Origin: Aequorivita echinoideorum | GTDB taxonomy: Bacteria > Bacteroidota > Bacteroidia > Flavobacteriales > Flavobacteriaceae | Assembly: GCF_018476645.1 (NCBI RefSeq) | Contig: NZ_JAHCTB010000001.1 | Location: 682,001-746,000 of the forward strand | DNA length: 64,000 nucleotides | Direction of reading: 5' to 3' | Part shown: piece by piece, positions 34,547 through 45,398 of the stretch | Numbering within the stretch: the stretch's first letter is position 1 | Layout: each line of letters starts with the position of its first letter | The notes under the pieces: generated by a model | Database searches by the model: none | Seen by the model: only the letters and a program-made list of their open reading frames with translations | What the model was told of the DNA's origin: nothing | Position numbers and translations under genes: made by a program

Positions 34547-35927
34547 CATTGCTAAAGAATCGATTCATAGATTTGTAGATCTATCGAAGTATAATGCTGC
34601 CAAAAGAGTTTCAAGGCCTAATCATTATAAATATTTCAATAGGTTTTTGCTGGTATTTATGCTAATAGCCATCATAGTACTGTTTCTTCCGTGGACACAG
34701 AACGTGAGCGGCAATGGGTATGTTACCACACTTACGCCGGGACAGCGGCCGCAGACCATCCAATCTCCCATTCCGGGACGTATAGAAGAATGGTACGTAA
34801 ACGAAGGCGATTTTGTGAAAAAAGGCGATACTATTTTACATATTTCAGAAATTGTGAACCAGTATCAAGATCCCTATCTGGTTGAAAGAACCATTGAACA
34901 GCAAGAAGCTAAATCACGTTCGGCATCATCTTATTCAAATAAAATTATCGCCTTGGAAAATAGAATAAATGCACTTGGGCAAGAACGTAATTTAAAATTG
35001 AGTCAGGGAGAAAATATGGTACGGCAACTTGAATTTACTATCATTAGCGATAGCACAGACTTGATTGCCATGCGGAATAATTTGGAAATCGCCCAGCGGC
35101 AGTATGAGCGATTCAGGCAATTGAATGAAGAGGGATTAAAATCACTGTCTGACGTTGAAGCCAAAAGGTTGAAACAGCAGGAACTTTTGGCAAAAGTGGT
35201 TTCACAAGAAAATAAATTGCTCACAAGTAAAAATCGCCTTTCAAACGCTATTACAGAGTTGAACCGGATAAAAGCGGAGTACAGCGATAAAATTTCCAGT
35301 GCACAGAGCGATATAGCATCGGCAGCATCGTCCCAATTTGAGGCAGAAGCAGAAGTTTCAAAATTGGCTAATCAGTCCACTAATTACAGCATACGGCAGT
35401 CTTTTTATTACGTAACCGCCCCTCAAAGTGGTTATATTAACAAGGCTTTGCGAAGCGGTCTCGGTGAAACTTTTAATGAAGGCGAACAACTTGTGGGCAT
35501 TATGCCTGCCAATTATGACCTTGCTGTTGAAGCCTATGTGGACCCACTCAATCTGCCGTTGCTCCACACGGGTGAAAACGTACGTTTGCAGTTTGATGGT
35601 TGGCCCGCTATATTTTTTAGCGGTTGGCCCAATGCTTCCTATGGGACCTACGGCGGAAAAATAGTAGTGGTGGAAACCTTTAGAAGCCCCAACGGAAAAT
35701 TCAGGATTCTTATCGCTCCAAATGAATCTGAAAAAGAATGGCCAGATAGATTGCGTGTAGGCAGCGGTGCTTATATGATAGCTCTGTTGGAAGATGTGCC
35801 CATTTGGTATGAAATATGGCGAAAGCTCAACGGTTTCCCACCAAATTATTACCAACCCGCAAATTCTGGTGATCCATCTATTCTCGATGGTTCAACAAAA
35901 TCAATGAAACCAAAAAATTCAAAATAA
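34539..35927 (+). CDS. HlyD-family periplasmic adaptor protein
   Basis: The adaptor links an inner-membrane exporter to an outer-membrane channel. It has one N-terminal membrane helix (about residues 30-48), a lipoyl-like half (IPGRIEEWYVNEGDFVKKGDTIL), a long coiled-coil hairpin with ITELNRIKAEYSDKI, and the second lipoyl/beta-barrel half (VTAPQSGYINKALRSGLGETF). It starts eight bases before the ABC gene ends and its stop overlaps the TolC start, so the three are tightly coupled. The 462-residue length is normal. The cargo is unknown. Confidence 0.9.
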   Translation: MLNIAKESIHRFVDLSKYNAAKRVSRPNHYKYFNRFLLVFMLIAIIVLFLPWTQNVSGNGYVTTLTPGQRPQTIQSPIPGRIEEWYVNEGDFVKKGDTILHISEIVNQYQDPYLVERTIEQQEAKSRSASSYSNKIIALENRINALGQERNLKLSQGENMVRQLEFTIISDSTDLIAMRNNLEIAQRQYERFRQLNEEGLKSLSDVEAKRLKQQELLAKVVSQENKLLTSKNRLSNAITELNRIKAEYSDKISSAQSDIASAASSQFEAEAEVSKLANQSTNYSIRQSFYYVTAPQSGYINKALRSGLGETFNEGEQLVGIMPANYDLAVEAYVDPLNLPLLHTGENVRLQFDGWPAIFFSGWPNASYGTYGGKIVVVETFRSPNGKFRILIAPNESEKEWPDRLRVGSGAYMIALLEDVPIWYEIWRKLNGFPPNYYQPANSGDPSILDGSTKSMKPKNSK

Positions 35928-37342
35928 TGTCAATGCAACGGTTCATTTTATTGGCACTTTTCGGTTTATTAATGTCCCTTGCTGGACGTTCGCAGGAGCG
36001 GGTTTTGAACGACTCCATTCTTTCTTTTGAAGAATATATTGCATACATAAAAGAGTACAACCCGCTGGTAAAACAGGCAAACCTAAAACTTACCGAGGGA
36101 GAGGCCACATTGCTTGCGGCACGAGGTGGTTTTGATCCCAAAGCAGAAGTATACACGGACAGAAAGGATTTTAAGGATACCGAATATTGGGATAAACTTA
36201 AAGGTACCTTCAGCATTCCTACATGGTACGGCGTGGAATTCAAGGCAAATTACGAAGATTACACAGGCACCTATCTCAATAACGAATTGACGGTTCCCGA
36301 GGACGGATTGTATTCGGCAGGGGTTTCACTCAACCTCGCCCGGGATTTGCTCATCAATAAGCGAATGGCAGATTTAAAAAGCGCCAGAGCATACGTAAAC
36401 CAAACACAGGCAGAGCGGGATTTGCTGGTCAACAATTTTATTTATGAAGCCGGCCTCGCATACCTCAAGTGGGTTGAAGCATTTACGGAACGTGAAATTT
36501 ATCGCTCCTTCGTTGAAAACGCCCAAGAACGTTTGAACAATATCGAAATTAGCGTAAGGGCCGGAGATATGGCGCGTATTGATATTACCGAAGCTAGAAT
36601 CCAGCTTAAAAATAGACAGTTGAGTTTGGAGATGGCAAATCTAAATACACGGAAAGCGTTATTGGAAGCTTCTTCCTATTTATGGTTTGAGGAAGTCCCA
36701 CTGGAAATTGAGCCAAATGTGGTTCCGGCATTGCCGGCGCCAACGGTTCTATCCTCTTCGCTGCAAGTTCTCATTTCTGAAGACGAAGCGAGTTTAAATG
36801 AAAATCATCCAAAACTCCGTAGCCTTAACGCAAAAATTGAAGGTCTTGAAGTGGATAGAAATTTGAAAAGAAACAATCTTCTCCCTAAAATTACTCTAGA
36901 TTACTATTTTCTTTCAGATGAAGTTGAGCAGCTTTCAGAATTTAATACCCAAAATTACAAAACGGGACTTACCTTTTCCATGCCGTTATTTTTAAGAAAG
37001 GAACGCGGGGAATTGAAATTGGCAAATGCCAAATTACAATCCACAATCTTTGAAAGACAGAGCACACTGCTTACGTTACAGAACAAAATAAAAGCAATCA
37101 ATCAAGAAATAAATTCTATCCAAACCCAACAACAATTGATTGGTGAAATAATTACGGGGTACGATGAGCTTGTGATTGCTGAGGTACGAAAATTCGAAAT
37201 TGGCGAAAGTTCCCTTTTTTTGATAAACCAGCGGGAAGTGAATTTGATAGAAGCATTTCTGAAAGAAAACAATTTAAATATTAAGGAATTGCAGGCCATC
37301 TTTACCTTATTCAATACATTGGGTACGCAAGTTAGGACCTAA
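35927..37342 (+). CDS. TolC-family outer-membrane channel protein
   Basis: The protein has a Sec signal (MSMQRFILLALFGLLMSLAGRSQ), then two long helical repeats and the strand-like linkers typical of TolC trimers (LNLARDLLINKRMADLKSARAYVNQTQAERDLLV). The start codon overlaps the stop of the adaptor gene (TAATG). It completes a tripartite export apparatus with the upstream ABC and HlyD proteins. The following LD-carboxypeptidase gene is convergent, so the operon ends here. Confidence 0.9.
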   Translation: MSMQRFILLALFGLLMSLAGRSQERVLNDSILSFEEYIAYIKEYNPLVKQANLKLTEGEATLLAARGGFDPKAEVYTDRKDFKDTEYWDKLKGTFSIPTWYGVEFKANYEDYTGTYLNNELTVPEDGLYSAGVSLNLARDLLINKRMADLKSARAYVNQTQAERDLLVNNFIYEAGLAYLKWVEAFTEREIYRSFVENAQERLNNIEISVRAGDMARIDITEARIQLKNRQLSLEMANLNTRKALLEASSYLWFEEVPLEIEPNVVPALPAPTVLSSSLQVLISEDEASLNENHPKLRSLNAKIEGLEVDRNLKRNNLLPKITLDYYFLSDEVEQLSEFNTQNYKTGLTFSMPLFLRKERGELKLANAKLQSTIFERQSTLLTLQNKIKAINQEINSIQTQQQLIGEIITGYDELVIAEVRKFEIGESSLFLINQREVNLIEAFLKENNLNIKELQAIFTLFNTLGTQVRT

Positions 37343-37354
37343 TATGAAGAATTT

Positions 37355-38254
37355 CTAAAGATATTTTAATTCAATTTTTTCTGAAATTTCCAGTTTAATT
37401 TTTCTCCCGAAAATCAAGGCACGGTTGTCGTCAATATGGCCGGCAGGAAAATTGAAACAAACGGGATAATTGTATTCTGAAATGGCATCAGTTATAATTT
37501 CTTCCGCCGTTTTCCCAAATGGAATTTTGCTGTCGTGCATAGTAGTCATTCCGCCCACAATAAGTCCTGCAAGATTTTTCAGCATTCCATTTCGTTTTAA
37601 ATTCAGCATCATCCTATCCACGTGGTACAAATATTCATCAAGATCTTCAATAAAAAGAATTTTCCCGCGCGTATCAATTGCAGAAGCGCTTCCGCAAAGC
37701 GAATATAAAATTGAAAGATTACCGCCTACCAACTGGCCTTCAGCCGTGCCAAATTTGTTGCCGGAATGTTTTTCAGAAATATAATTAAGGGATGCATTTT
37801 CGCCGAAAAGCGAAGCATAAAGCGTCCTTCGCGCCTCCTCACTTTTCTTTTCAATATTCTCACAAATCTGGGCGTGCAAAGTCTCGATCCCCAATGTATG
37901 TATGTGCGAATGCAGCACCGTAACATCGCTGTAGCCAACAATCCATTTCGGGTTTTTTACGAATTCGGAAAAATCCAATCCATCGAGCATCCGCACCGTT
38001 CCATAACCGCCCTTGGCGCACCAAATCGCAGAAATGCTGGGATCGTCCATCATATTTTGAAAATCTTTTTTACGAAGTGCATCACTACCCGCAAATTGAT
38101 TTTCCTCGGCGCCAATTGTTTCGCCCAAAACATACTTTAACCCCCATTTTTCCAGTAAATGCAATGCAGGTTCAATGGTTTCTTTTGAAATTTTTCGGGC
38201 CGTGGAGACGATGGCAACGGTATCTCCCTTCTTTAGATAAGCCGGAGTTTTCAC
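37355..38254 (-). CDS. LD-carboxypeptidase (peptidase S66 family)
   Basis: S66 enzymes remove the terminal D-Ala from murein tetrapeptides or cleave MccC7-like adducts. The nucleophile is Ser109 in WIVGYSDVTVLH; the glycine-rich WCAKGGYGTVRMLDGLDF precedes it. The relay residues are expected at the Glu of ILFIEDLDEY and the His of NFPAGHIDDNRALIFG. The 299-residue length is normal. No signal peptide is seen, so it acts in the cytoplasm on recycled muropeptides. It overlaps the upstream lipoprotein gene by four bases. Confidence 0.9.
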   Translation of the reverse strand: MKTPAYLKKGDTVAIVSTARKISKETIEPALHLLEKWGLKYVLGETIGAEENQFAGSDALRKKDFQNMMDDPSISAIWCAKGGYGTVRMLDGLDFSEFVKNPKWIVGYSDVTVLHSHIHTLGIETLHAQICENIEKKSEEARRTLYASLFGENASLNYISEKHSGNKFGTAEGQLVGGNLSILYSLCGSASAIDTRGKILFIEDLDEYLYHVDRMMLNLKRNGMLKNLAGLIVGGMTTMHDSKIPFGKTAEEIITDAISEYNYPVCFNFPAGHIDDNRALIFGRKIKLEISEKIELKYL

Positions 38255-38907
38255 AATTGATTGGATTTTGAAGGTTCAAAAATGATTTTATTCACATAAA
38301 GATCCAGCTTGGCAGCTTTTGCTTGCTCAAAGGTGTGTGGCGTATCTCCCATTAATGATTTATCAATTTTTTTATCCGTTTTTAAATAGACACTGATGTT
38401 CTGCGCTTCTAGTTGTCCATCATTAAATTTTACGGCACCTGCAAAATCCCACCCAAACCCATAGAAATCAACTGGTTTTCGGTTTACGGAATTCAGCCCA
38501 TCAATGGTCATACCCGGTTTTACGCCCGTCTGTGAAGCATATTTATTTTCTTTGCCTTCCACCGTTACCCGAAAAACCTTAGTGGAATCCTTCGGCTGAA
38601 AATCGATTCGCACTTCGTTTTTACTGCCTTTATTCACATAAATAACTTTTACGTTGCCCATTCCCTCATTTATTGAAACCATTTCTGTATTTATTTCGGC
38701 GTCGCCAAATGCCTCAAAAAGCATTTTAGCATTGGCCAATTCAGCAATTTTTTCAATGGTGAAAGATTCTTCCTCTATGGGAATTTCTGTGATTGGATTT
38801 TCAGTATTTTCAATACTTTCAGCGGGTATGGTTTCTTTTTTCATATTTTGATTGCAACCAAAAAAAAGGAAAATCCCAATAAAAAATAGAATAGAAAAAC
38901 GTTTCAT
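38251..38907 (-). CDS. Lipoprotein upstream of the LD-carboxypeptidase gene
   Basis: The signal MKRFSILFFIGIFLFFGC gives a lipidated Cys18. A Glu-rich linker (residues 20-50) is followed by a beta-rich domain of about 150 residues with TGVKPGMTIDGLNSVNRKPVDFYGFGWD. The pattern resembles uncharacterised Bacteroidota lipoproteins. It shares four bases with the LD-carboxypeptidase start and is probably in the same transcript, which hints at cell-envelope work, but no function is evident. Confidence 0.65.
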   Translation of the reverse strand: MKRFSILFFIGIFLFFGCNQNMKKETIPAESIENTENPITEIPIEEESFTIEKIAELANAKMLFEAFGDAEINTEMVSINEGMGNVKVIYVNKGSKNEVRIDFQPKDSTKVFRVTVEGKENKYASQTGVKPGMTIDGLNSVNRKPVDFYGFGWDFAGAVKFNDGQLEAQNISVYLKTDKKIDKSLMGDTPHTFEQAKAAKLDLYVNKIIFEPSKSNQL

Positions 38908-38981
38908 AGCATTGTTTTTTTAAAGATAAAAATCTTCAGCGTTTAGCAAAATATCTTTTATCTATTTCTTTTTGAAAGCAG

Positions 38982-38989
38982 TACCTTTG
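38982..38989 (+). promoter_or_regulatory. Predicted -7 promoter box for metG
   Basis: TACCTTTG matches TAnnTTTG exactly, 18 bases before the metG ATG. No clear -33 TTG is seen at the usual spacing. The leader would be about ten bases. Confidence 0.4.
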
Positions 38990-39006
38990 CGCATTAAAAT
39001 TTGAAT

Positions 39007-41115
39007 ATGAATTCACCTCAAAAACCCGCCACGGCGGACAAATATACCATTACCGCCGCTTTGCCCTACACAAACGGCCCTGTGCACATTGGCCATTTGG
39101 CTGGCGTTTACGTTCCGGCAGATATTTATGCGCGCTATCAACGCCTTCAAAATAAGGATGTTGCCTTTATCTGCGGAAGCGATGAGCACGGTGTTGCCAT
39201 AACGTTAAAGGCGAAAAAGGAAGGAATTACGCCACAGGAAGTGGTGGATAAATACCACGCCATCATCAAAAAAAGCTTTGAAGATTTCGGGATTTCATTT
39301 GATAATTATTCGCGCACTTCGGCGGAAATACACCATAAAACCGCTTCGGAATTTTTCAGAAAAATGTACGATGCCGGACAATTTATAGAGGAGGTTACCG
39401 AGCAGCTTTTTGACGCAGAAGCCAACCAATTTTTGGCAGACAGATTTGTAGTTGGTACCTGCCCTAAATGTGGTTTTGAGGAAGCCTATGGCGATCAATG
39501 CGAAAAATGCGGAACCAGCCATAATGCTACGGATTTAATTAATCCGCGCAGCGTAATTTCTGGAAATAAACCCGTTTTAAAAGAAACAAAACACTGGTTT
39601 TTACCATTGGAAAACTACGAGGATTTTCTGAAACAGTGGATTTTGGTCGATCATAAAAAAGATTGGAAAACCAATGTGCTTGGCCAATGCAAAAGCTGGC
39701 TGGATGATGGACTGCGACCGCGAGCCGTAACCCGCGATTTGGATTGGGGAATTCCCGTGCCGGTAAAAGGCGCGGATGGAAAAGTGCTTTACGTTTGGTT
39801 TGATGCGCCCATTGGTTATATTTCTTCAACCAAGGAATGGGCGGAGCGCGAAGGCAAAAATTGGGAAGATTATTGGAAAGACGAAAACACCAAACTTCTA
39901 CATTTTATAGGGAAAGACAACATCGTTTTCCATTGCATTATTTTTCCGGCAATGCTGAAAGCGGAAGGAAGTTACATTTTGCCAACAAATGTTCCCGCAA
40001 ATGAATTTTTGAATCTCGAGGGAAATAAAATTTCGACCAGTAAAAATTGGGCGGTTTGGCTGCATGAATATTTGGAGGATTTTTCAAACCAACAAGATGT
40101 TTTGCGTTACGCGTTGACTGCGAATGCGCCGGAAACAAAGGATAACGATTTTACTTGGGCCGATTTTCAGGCGAGAAATAACAACGAATTGGTTGCCATT
40201 TTTGGGAATTTCATCAATCGCGTGATGGTTTTGACCGATAAATATTACGAAGGTATTATTCCCGAACCAGCAACTTTTTCTGAAGTAGACGAGCAAACTT
40301 TAGCGGAATTGAAAGCCTATCCCGAAGTGATTGCGAGTTCTTTGGAACGTTATCGCTTCCGCGAAGCGCAAGCAGAATTGATGAATGTTGCCAGACTCGG
40401 GAATAAATATTTGGCAGACGAAGAACCGTGGAAAACCATCAAGATTGACGAAGAACGCACCAAAACCGTAATGTATGTGGCGTTGCAGATTGCTTCGGCG
40501 TTGGCGGTTTTAAGCGAACCGTTTTTGCCGTTTACGAGTCAAAAACTCAAAGAAATGTTGGGTCACGCTGCGCTTGTCGAAGCGCTTTCGTGGAACGACA
40601 TTTCCACAAAACCGGAATTGCTAAAACCCGGTCACAAAATAAATAAGGCCGAATTGCTATTCAGCAAAATTGAAGATGAACAGATTGAAAACCAATTGAA
40701 TAAATTGAAACAAACTAAAATGGAGAACACAGAAAATAAGGAAAAGATTGCTTCGGCTGAAGCCTCGCAAGTTACTCCGCAAAAGGAGACTATTCAATAT
40801 GATGATTTCGCAAAACTCGATTTGCGCGTGGGAACAATCATTGAAGCCGAAAAAATGCCCAAGGCAGATAAACTTTTAGTCTTAAAAATTGACACAGGAA
40901 TCGATGTTCGCACCATTGTTTCCGGTATCGCCGAAAGTTTTAAACCCGAGGAAATCATTGGAAAAAAAGTTACAGTTTTGGCAAATCTTGCACCGCGTGC
41001 GCTTCGTGGCGTGGAAAGCCAAGGAATGATTTTAATGACTGAAAATGCTGACGGGAAATTGGTTTTTGTAAATCCGGGCGAAGATGGCGTTGAAAATGGG
41101 GCTACGATTAACTAA
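39007..41115 (+). CDS. metG: Methionyl-tRNA synthetase with C-terminal tRNA-binding domain
   Basis: The enzyme charges initiator and elongator tRNA-Met. Numbering from the ATG at 39007 (702 residues): HIGH motif in [13 protein letters not shown], a zinc knuckle [18 protein letters not shown], the KMSKS-type loop KISTSK, an anticodon-binding domain, a low-complexity linker (about 560-600), and a C-terminal EMAP/Trbp domain [25 protein letters not shown]. The domain order and length are standard for Bacteroidota. A TTG two codons earlier is also in frame. The next gene overlaps the end. Confidence 0.97.
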   Translation: MNSPQKPATADKYTITAALPYTNGPVHIGHLAGVYVPADIYARYQRLQNKDVAFICGSDEHGVAITLKAKKEGITPQEVVDKYHAIIKKSFEDFGISFDNYSRTSAEIHHKTASEFFRKMYDAGQFIEEVTEQLFDAEANQFLADRFVVGTCPKCGFEEAYGDQCEKCGTSHNATDLINPRSVISGNKPVLKETKHWFLPLENYEDFLKQWILVDHKKDWKTNVLGQCKSWLDDGLRPRAVTRDLDWGIPVPVKGADGKVLYVWFDAPIGYISSTKEWAEREGKNWEDYWKDENTKLLHFIGKDNIVFHCIIFPAMLKAEGSYILPTNVPANEFLNLEGNKISTSKNWAVWLHEYLEDFSNQQDVLRYALTANAPETKDNDFTWADFQARNNNELVAIFGNFINRVMVLTDKYYEGIIPEPATFSEVDEQTLAELKAYPEVIASSLERYRFREAQAELMNVARLGNKYLADEEPWKTIKIDEERTKTVMYVALQIASALAVLSEPFLPFTSQKLKEMLGHAALVEALSWNDISTKPELLKPGHKINKAELLFSKIEDEQIENQLNKLKQTKMENTENKEKIASAEASQVTPQKETIQYDDFAKLDLRVGTIIEAEKMPKADKLLVLKIDTGIDVRTIVSGIAESFKPEEIIGKKVTVLANLAPRALRGVESQGMILMTENADGKLVFVNPGEDGVENGATIN

Positions 41116-42616
41116 AAATATTAAAATTTTGAAACAGTTATTTAGGCTATTTTTCATTGTTTCACTTCCGCTTTTTGCGCAAAAACAAGTGGTACAATTA
41201 GAAAATATTGAATATTCCAATTTTATAAAAGATGAAACGGCTTTTTCACTTTCCAATTCAGAAACGGGTGAACTGGCATTGGTTATTCCTGATAAAAGGA
41301 GTGTGACGGCATATCTTTTTGATGAAAATTTTGAAAGAACAGATTCTATAACAGCTGAGAGTCTTCGGATAAAATTTAAAGATATAATTGGGTATCGAGT
41401 AACTAATAAACATTATACAACCTTATTTTCTACTGAAAACAAACAGTTTTTTGGGGTAGTGGATTTCGATTTTAAAACAGGAAAGACCGTAACGGAGCAA
41501 CTGGACATAGATTTGAAAAATGAGCAGCTTTTAGAAACTGTGACTTACGACAATCGTTTTTTTCTTTTAACTCTGGATGATGATTATAATGGTATTGTAA
41601 TACGTGAGCTTTTAGAAGATAGAACATTTGCCACACACAAAATAGAAATAAACGGGCCGGTCTCCTTTGAGGATATGTTGCGGCTGCGCAATAAAGCAGA
41701 TGATCTTGGAGAGCTCAAAGGCAGTGTTTTTAACGATGTTTTGCCGCCTCAAATAATAGAAATCGATCATAAAAACCCAAATTCTTTAGAGACAACTTCT
41801 AGGCTGAATAAACTGTATGCCAAAGACAATAACCTAATCTTGACATTCGATAATTTTCAAGAATTCACATTAGCCTATTTTATTGACCTCGAGAATTTCT
41901 CGGTTTCAGAAAAGAGATTTCAGAAACAACTAATTGATAATCAAAATTTAGAAAAAAGTAATTCATTTATATACCAAAACTATTTTTTTCAGATAGTAGT
42001 AGATAATGATCGAATGGTTTTAACGATTGATGATTTTGTCACAGGTAATAATATTAAAACATATAGAGCAACAAAAGAGCAAAATATAAATTTTAAAAAT
42101 TCTGAAATTTTACAAAAAAATGGTGCTTTTATGGCAAGCGATGGTGTTAGGGAATTGAACATGACTTCCCAATACTTGCGAAAAATTGCTAACGGTCAGC
42201 CGGGTATTGCAATCCAACAAATCAATGGTATTTACCAAGCAACAATTGGCGGGTTACAAAGTTCACAAGATGGAGGTTCGAGTAATGCAATTGTGATAGG
42301 TGTTACGGTTGCTGGTCTGGCTGGAGGAATGATAGGCGGAATGGCTATTACACCTTTTTATAATCCCACTTATGCGAGTTTCGGAAGTTATGCTACTACA
42401 AAATCCATTTATGTTGAATCACTTTTTGATACAGATTTTAATCACATTGAAGGATATCCAGTTGAGAACGTTTTCGATAAAATTGAAACTTTCCAAGAAT
42501 CCTTGAAAAAAGTTGATGCTGAAGAAGTTTTCTCGCATAATGGGAAAGTTTTTTTCGGGTATTTTGAGAAGAGAACGCACACCTATAACATTATCAGTTT
42601 CAGCACTGAAGAATAA
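41096..42616 (+). CDS. Secreted protein of unknown function
   Basis: The protein has a signal peptide ending [11 protein letters not shown] and a mature part of about 475 residues rich in beta strands with repeated acidic DD/DE turns. A short Gly-rich hydrophobic segment lies late in the chain ([20 protein letters not shown], about residue 400), possibly a membrane helix. No domain is recognised. The start is uncertain: ATG 41096 overlaps metG, while TTG 41129 just after the metG stop would give a compact signal [11 protein letters not shown]. No operon role is known. Confidence 0.55.
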   Translation: MGLRLTKNIKILKQLFRLFFIVSLPLFAQKQVVQLENIEYSNFIKDETAFSLSNSETGELALVIPDKRSVTAYLFDENFERTDSITAESLRIKFKDIIGYRVTNKHYTTLFSTENKQFFGVVDFDFKTGKTVTEQLDIDLKNEQLLETVTYDNRFFLLTLDDDYNGIVIRELLEDRTFATHKIEINGPVSFEDMLRLRNKADDLGELKGSVFNDVLPPQIIEIDHKNPNSLETTSRLNKLYAKDNNLILTFDNFQEFTLAYFIDLENFSVSEKRFQKQLIDNQNLEKSNSFIYQNYFFQIVVDNDRMVLTIDDFVTGNNIKTYRATKEQNINFKNSEILQKNGAFMASDGVRELNMTSQYLRKIANGQPGIAIQQINGIYQATIGGLQSSQDGGSSNAIVIGVTVAGLAGGMIGGMAITPFYNPTYASFGSYATTKSIYVESLFDTDFNHIEGYPVENVFDKIETFQESLKKVDAEEVFSHNGKVFFGYFEKRTHTYNIISFSTEE

Positions 42617-42633
42617 GACTCAAGCGTCGTACA

Positions 42634-44793
42634 ATGTATAAACTTTTTGATTATATAACCTCCCACACCCAGCTCCCCCAAAAAAGTGTTGAAAATACAG
42701 TAAAACTTTTAAACGAAGACTGCACCATTCCCTTCATTTCGCGCTATCGAAAAGAACTGACGGGCAATCTCGATGAGGTTCAAATTGGCGAAATTGTAAA
42801 ATTCAAAGAGCAATTTGAAGCGTTGGAAAAGCGAAAAGCCGCAATCCTAAAATCGTTGGAAGAGCAGGAGGTCTTGACTGCGGAGCTTCAAAAGAAAATT
42901 GAGGAGACAACAGATTTAATCGCTTTGGAAGATTTGTATCTTCCCTATAAAAAGAAGCGCAAAACCAAAGCCGACACCGCACGCGAAAACGGTTTGGAGC
43001 CATTGGCGAAAATAATAATGGCGCAATCCAGAACCCTCGGGACTTCCGACATCTCTTCCATTGCCTTAAAATATGTAAAAGGTGAAGTAAATTCCGAAGA
43101 GGAAGCGTTGGAAGGCGCGCGCCACATAATTGCAGAATGGATCAACGAGCGCACCGATATTCGGAATATGCTTCGAAACCAGTTGGAACGCTTTGCCGTG
43201 GTTTCAACCAAAGTGGTAAAGAAGTTTGAAGATGATGAAAAAGCACAAAAATTCCGGGATTACTTCGACTGGAACGAAGCGTTGAACAAAATTCCATCGC
43301 ACAGATTATTGGCAATTCTCCGTGCCACTTCAGAAGGATTTATTCGTCTCAAAATTGATCCCGATAGCTATCGGGATGACGACGAAAAGGCACTTTCAAA
43401 AATTGAAAAGCGCATCATAAAATCAAATAATGCCACTTCAGAACAAATAAAACTTGCCATTGAAGACAGTTATAAGCGACTGTTGTTTCCAGCGATTTCA
43501 AACGAAATTTTAACTACCGCAAAGGAAAAAGCAGATGAAACCGCGATCCAAGTTTTTGCTAAAAATCTGAAACAATTGTTGTTGGGTTCTCCTTTAGGCG
43601 AAAAGCGGGTGTTGGCAATCGATCCCGGTTTTAGGACTGGTTGCAAAGTGGTTTGCCTCGATGCGCAGGGAAATTTACAGCACAACGAAACCATTTTTCC
43701 GCATCCGCCAAAAAACGATACTTCCACAGCAATAAAAAAAATAAGTTCGCTCGCCGATGCCCATAAAATTGAGGCAATTGCGATTGGCAACGGAACGGCT
43801 TCGCGCGAAACGGAACAATTTATAAAACGAATCCATTTTAAAAATGCGATGCAGGTTTTTGTGGTAAGCGAAGCTGGGGCATCCATTTATTCGGCTTCCA
43901 AAATTGCGCGGGATGAATTCCCAAACTATGATGTTACGGTTCGTGGTGCGGTTTCCATAGGTCGGCGTTTGCAGGATCCGTTGGCGGAATTGGTGAAAAT
44001 TGATGCAAAATCCATTGGCGTTGGGCAATATCAACACGATGTTGACCAAGCAAAACTGAAGCGTTCGCTGGATACTTCTGTGGAATTGTGCGTAAATGCC
44101 GTGGGCGTAAATGTGAATACGGCAAGTGTTCCGCTGTTGAGTTATGTTTCGGGAATTGGTCCAAAATTGGCTGAAAACGTTGTGAATTATCGAGAAGAGA
44201 ATGGGGCATTTTCTTCCCGTGAAGCCATTAAAAATGTAGCGCGCTTGGGCGGAAAAGCCTTTGAGCAAGCCGCTGGATTTCTTCGAATAAAAAATGGTAA
44301 TAACCCGCTCGATGATTCTTCGGTGCATCCGGAAAGTTATGCGGTAGTTTCAAAAATGGCGAAAGATGAAAATGTAAAAGTATCAGAATTGATTGGAAAC
44401 AAAGCGCTTCTTCAAAAAATAAATCTGGAAAAATACATTTCAGAAAAAATTGGGCTGCCGACTTTAAAAGATATCATTAAAGAACTTGAAAAACCGGGGC
44501 TCGACATTCGCGAAGAGGCAAAAGTGTTTACTTTCAACCAAAATATAAAAACCATAAATGATTTACGGGAAGGGCAATTGCTTCCCGGGATTGTGAACAA
44601 CATCACCAATTTTGGGGCTTTTGTGGATATTGGGATTAAAGAAAGTGGCCTCATTCACGTTTCCAATCTTTCAGATTCTTTTGTGAAAGATGTAAATGAA
44701 CACGTGCATCTGCAGCAACAGATTGTGGTAAAAGTGCTGGATGTTGATGTTCCGCGCAAGCGAATTCAGTTGAAATTGCATCATTTAAATTAA
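42634..44793 (+). CDS. tex: Tex-family RNA-binding transcription accessory protein
   Basis: Tex is an RNA-binding protein involved in transcription fidelity and virulence-gene expression in other bacteria. The 719-residue protein shows an N-terminal helical domain, the YqgF/RuvC-like core with VLAIDPGFRTGCKVVCLD, helix-hairpin-helix motifs (VNTASVPLLSYVSGIGPKLAENVV) and a C-terminal S1 domain (GQLLPGIVNNITNFGAFVDIG). Length and order are those of the family. It follows the secreted protein gene after 17 bases. Confidence 0.94.
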   Translation: MYKLFDYITSHTQLPQKSVENTVKLLNEDCTIPFISRYRKELTGNLDEVQIGEIVKFKEQFEALEKRKAAILKSLEEQEVLTAELQKKIEETTDLIALEDLYLPYKKKRKTKADTARENGLEPLAKIIMAQSRTLGTSDISSIALKYVKGEVNSEEEALEGARHIIAEWINERTDIRNMLRNQLERFAVVSTKVVKKFEDDEKAQKFRDYFDWNEALNKIPSHRLLAILRATSEGFIRLKIDPDSYRDDDEKALSKIEKRIIKSNNATSEQIKLAIEDSYKRLLFPAISNEILTTAKEKADETAIQVFAKNLKQLLLGSPLGEKRVLAIDPGFRTGCKVVCLDAQGNLQHNETIFPHPPKNDTSTAIKKISSLADAHKIEAIAIGNGTASRETEQFIKRIHFKNAMQVFVVSEAGASIYSASKIARDEFPNYDVTVRGAVSIGRRLQDPLAELVKIDAKSIGVGQYQHDVDQAKLKRSLDTSVELCVNAVGVNVNTASVPLLSYVSGIGPKLAENVVNYREENGAFSSREAIKNVARLGGKAFEQAAGFLRIKNGNNPLDDSSVHPESYAVVSKMAKDENVKVSELIGNKALLQKINLEKYISEKIGLPTLKDIIKELEKPGLDIREEAKVFTFNQNIKTINDLREGQLLPGIVNNITNFGAFVDIGIKESGLIHVSNLSDSFVKDVNEHVHLQQQIVVKVLDVDVPRKRIQLKLHHLN

Positions 44794-44823
44794 ATTTTAT
44801 TCAGAAATAATCATCGACTTTTA

Positions 44824-45381
44824 ATGAAAAACGGAATTGTACTAATCGTCCTATTGTTTGCAGCCCAGTTAGCAAACGCTCAGTTTATCAAAGAAAAATC
44901 TATCAATGCCCAAATTGGACTCGGTCTGAGTTATCCGTACGAAAGTAGCGATAACATTGCTAGTTTTGGGTTTTTCACACAAGGTGAATTGGTTTTAAAA
45001 ATTACTTCGTGGTTTGCTTTAAGACCTTATGCTGGCTTGATTATCACAAATTCTGACGGAACGGACTTAAACGATAACCCCACAAATGAAAGAACAGAAA
45101 CAAAGGCTTTTCTGTTAGGCGGAAAAGCTAGAGTTAGAGCGCCAATACCTTGGGTTGCTCCCTACATTGAATTGGGATTAGGAGCTTCAGTAGGAAAATT
45201 TGAGACTTTCACCATTTACGATTCTATAGACAAAGGTGGTATAATCTATCATATTCCAGTATCTTTTGGATTGGAGTTGGGAAGAAACCATAATGTGGAT
45301 TTGGGATTATATTATTTTTACCAACCCACTGTTCGTCAATATTTGGGGAGTTTAGCGGTTGGGGTAACTTTTCCTATTTAA
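44824..45381 (+). CDS. Outer-membrane beta-barrel-like protein
   Basis: A Sec signal (MKNGIVLIVLLFAAQLANAQ) precedes about 165 residues of amphipathic strands and Gly/Tyr-rich turns (LGLSYPYESSDNIASFGF), ending YLGSLAVGVTFPI, a typical barrel C-terminus with an aromatic-hydrophobic final strand. No ligand or enzyme motif is seen. It is similar in size and layout to the barrel-like protein at 7.2 kb but not obviously a close paralogue. Confidence 0.65.
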   Translation: MKNGIVLIVLLFAAQLANAQFIKEKSINAQIGLGLSYPYESSDNIASFGFFTQGELVLKITSWFALRPYAGLIITNSDGTDLNDNPTNERTETKAFLLGGKARVRAPIPWVAPYIELGLGASVGKFETFTIYDSIDKGGIIYHIPVSFGLELGRNHNVDLGLYYFYQPTVRQYLGSLAVGVTFPI

Positions 45382-45398
45382 TTTTTTGAATTGATCTT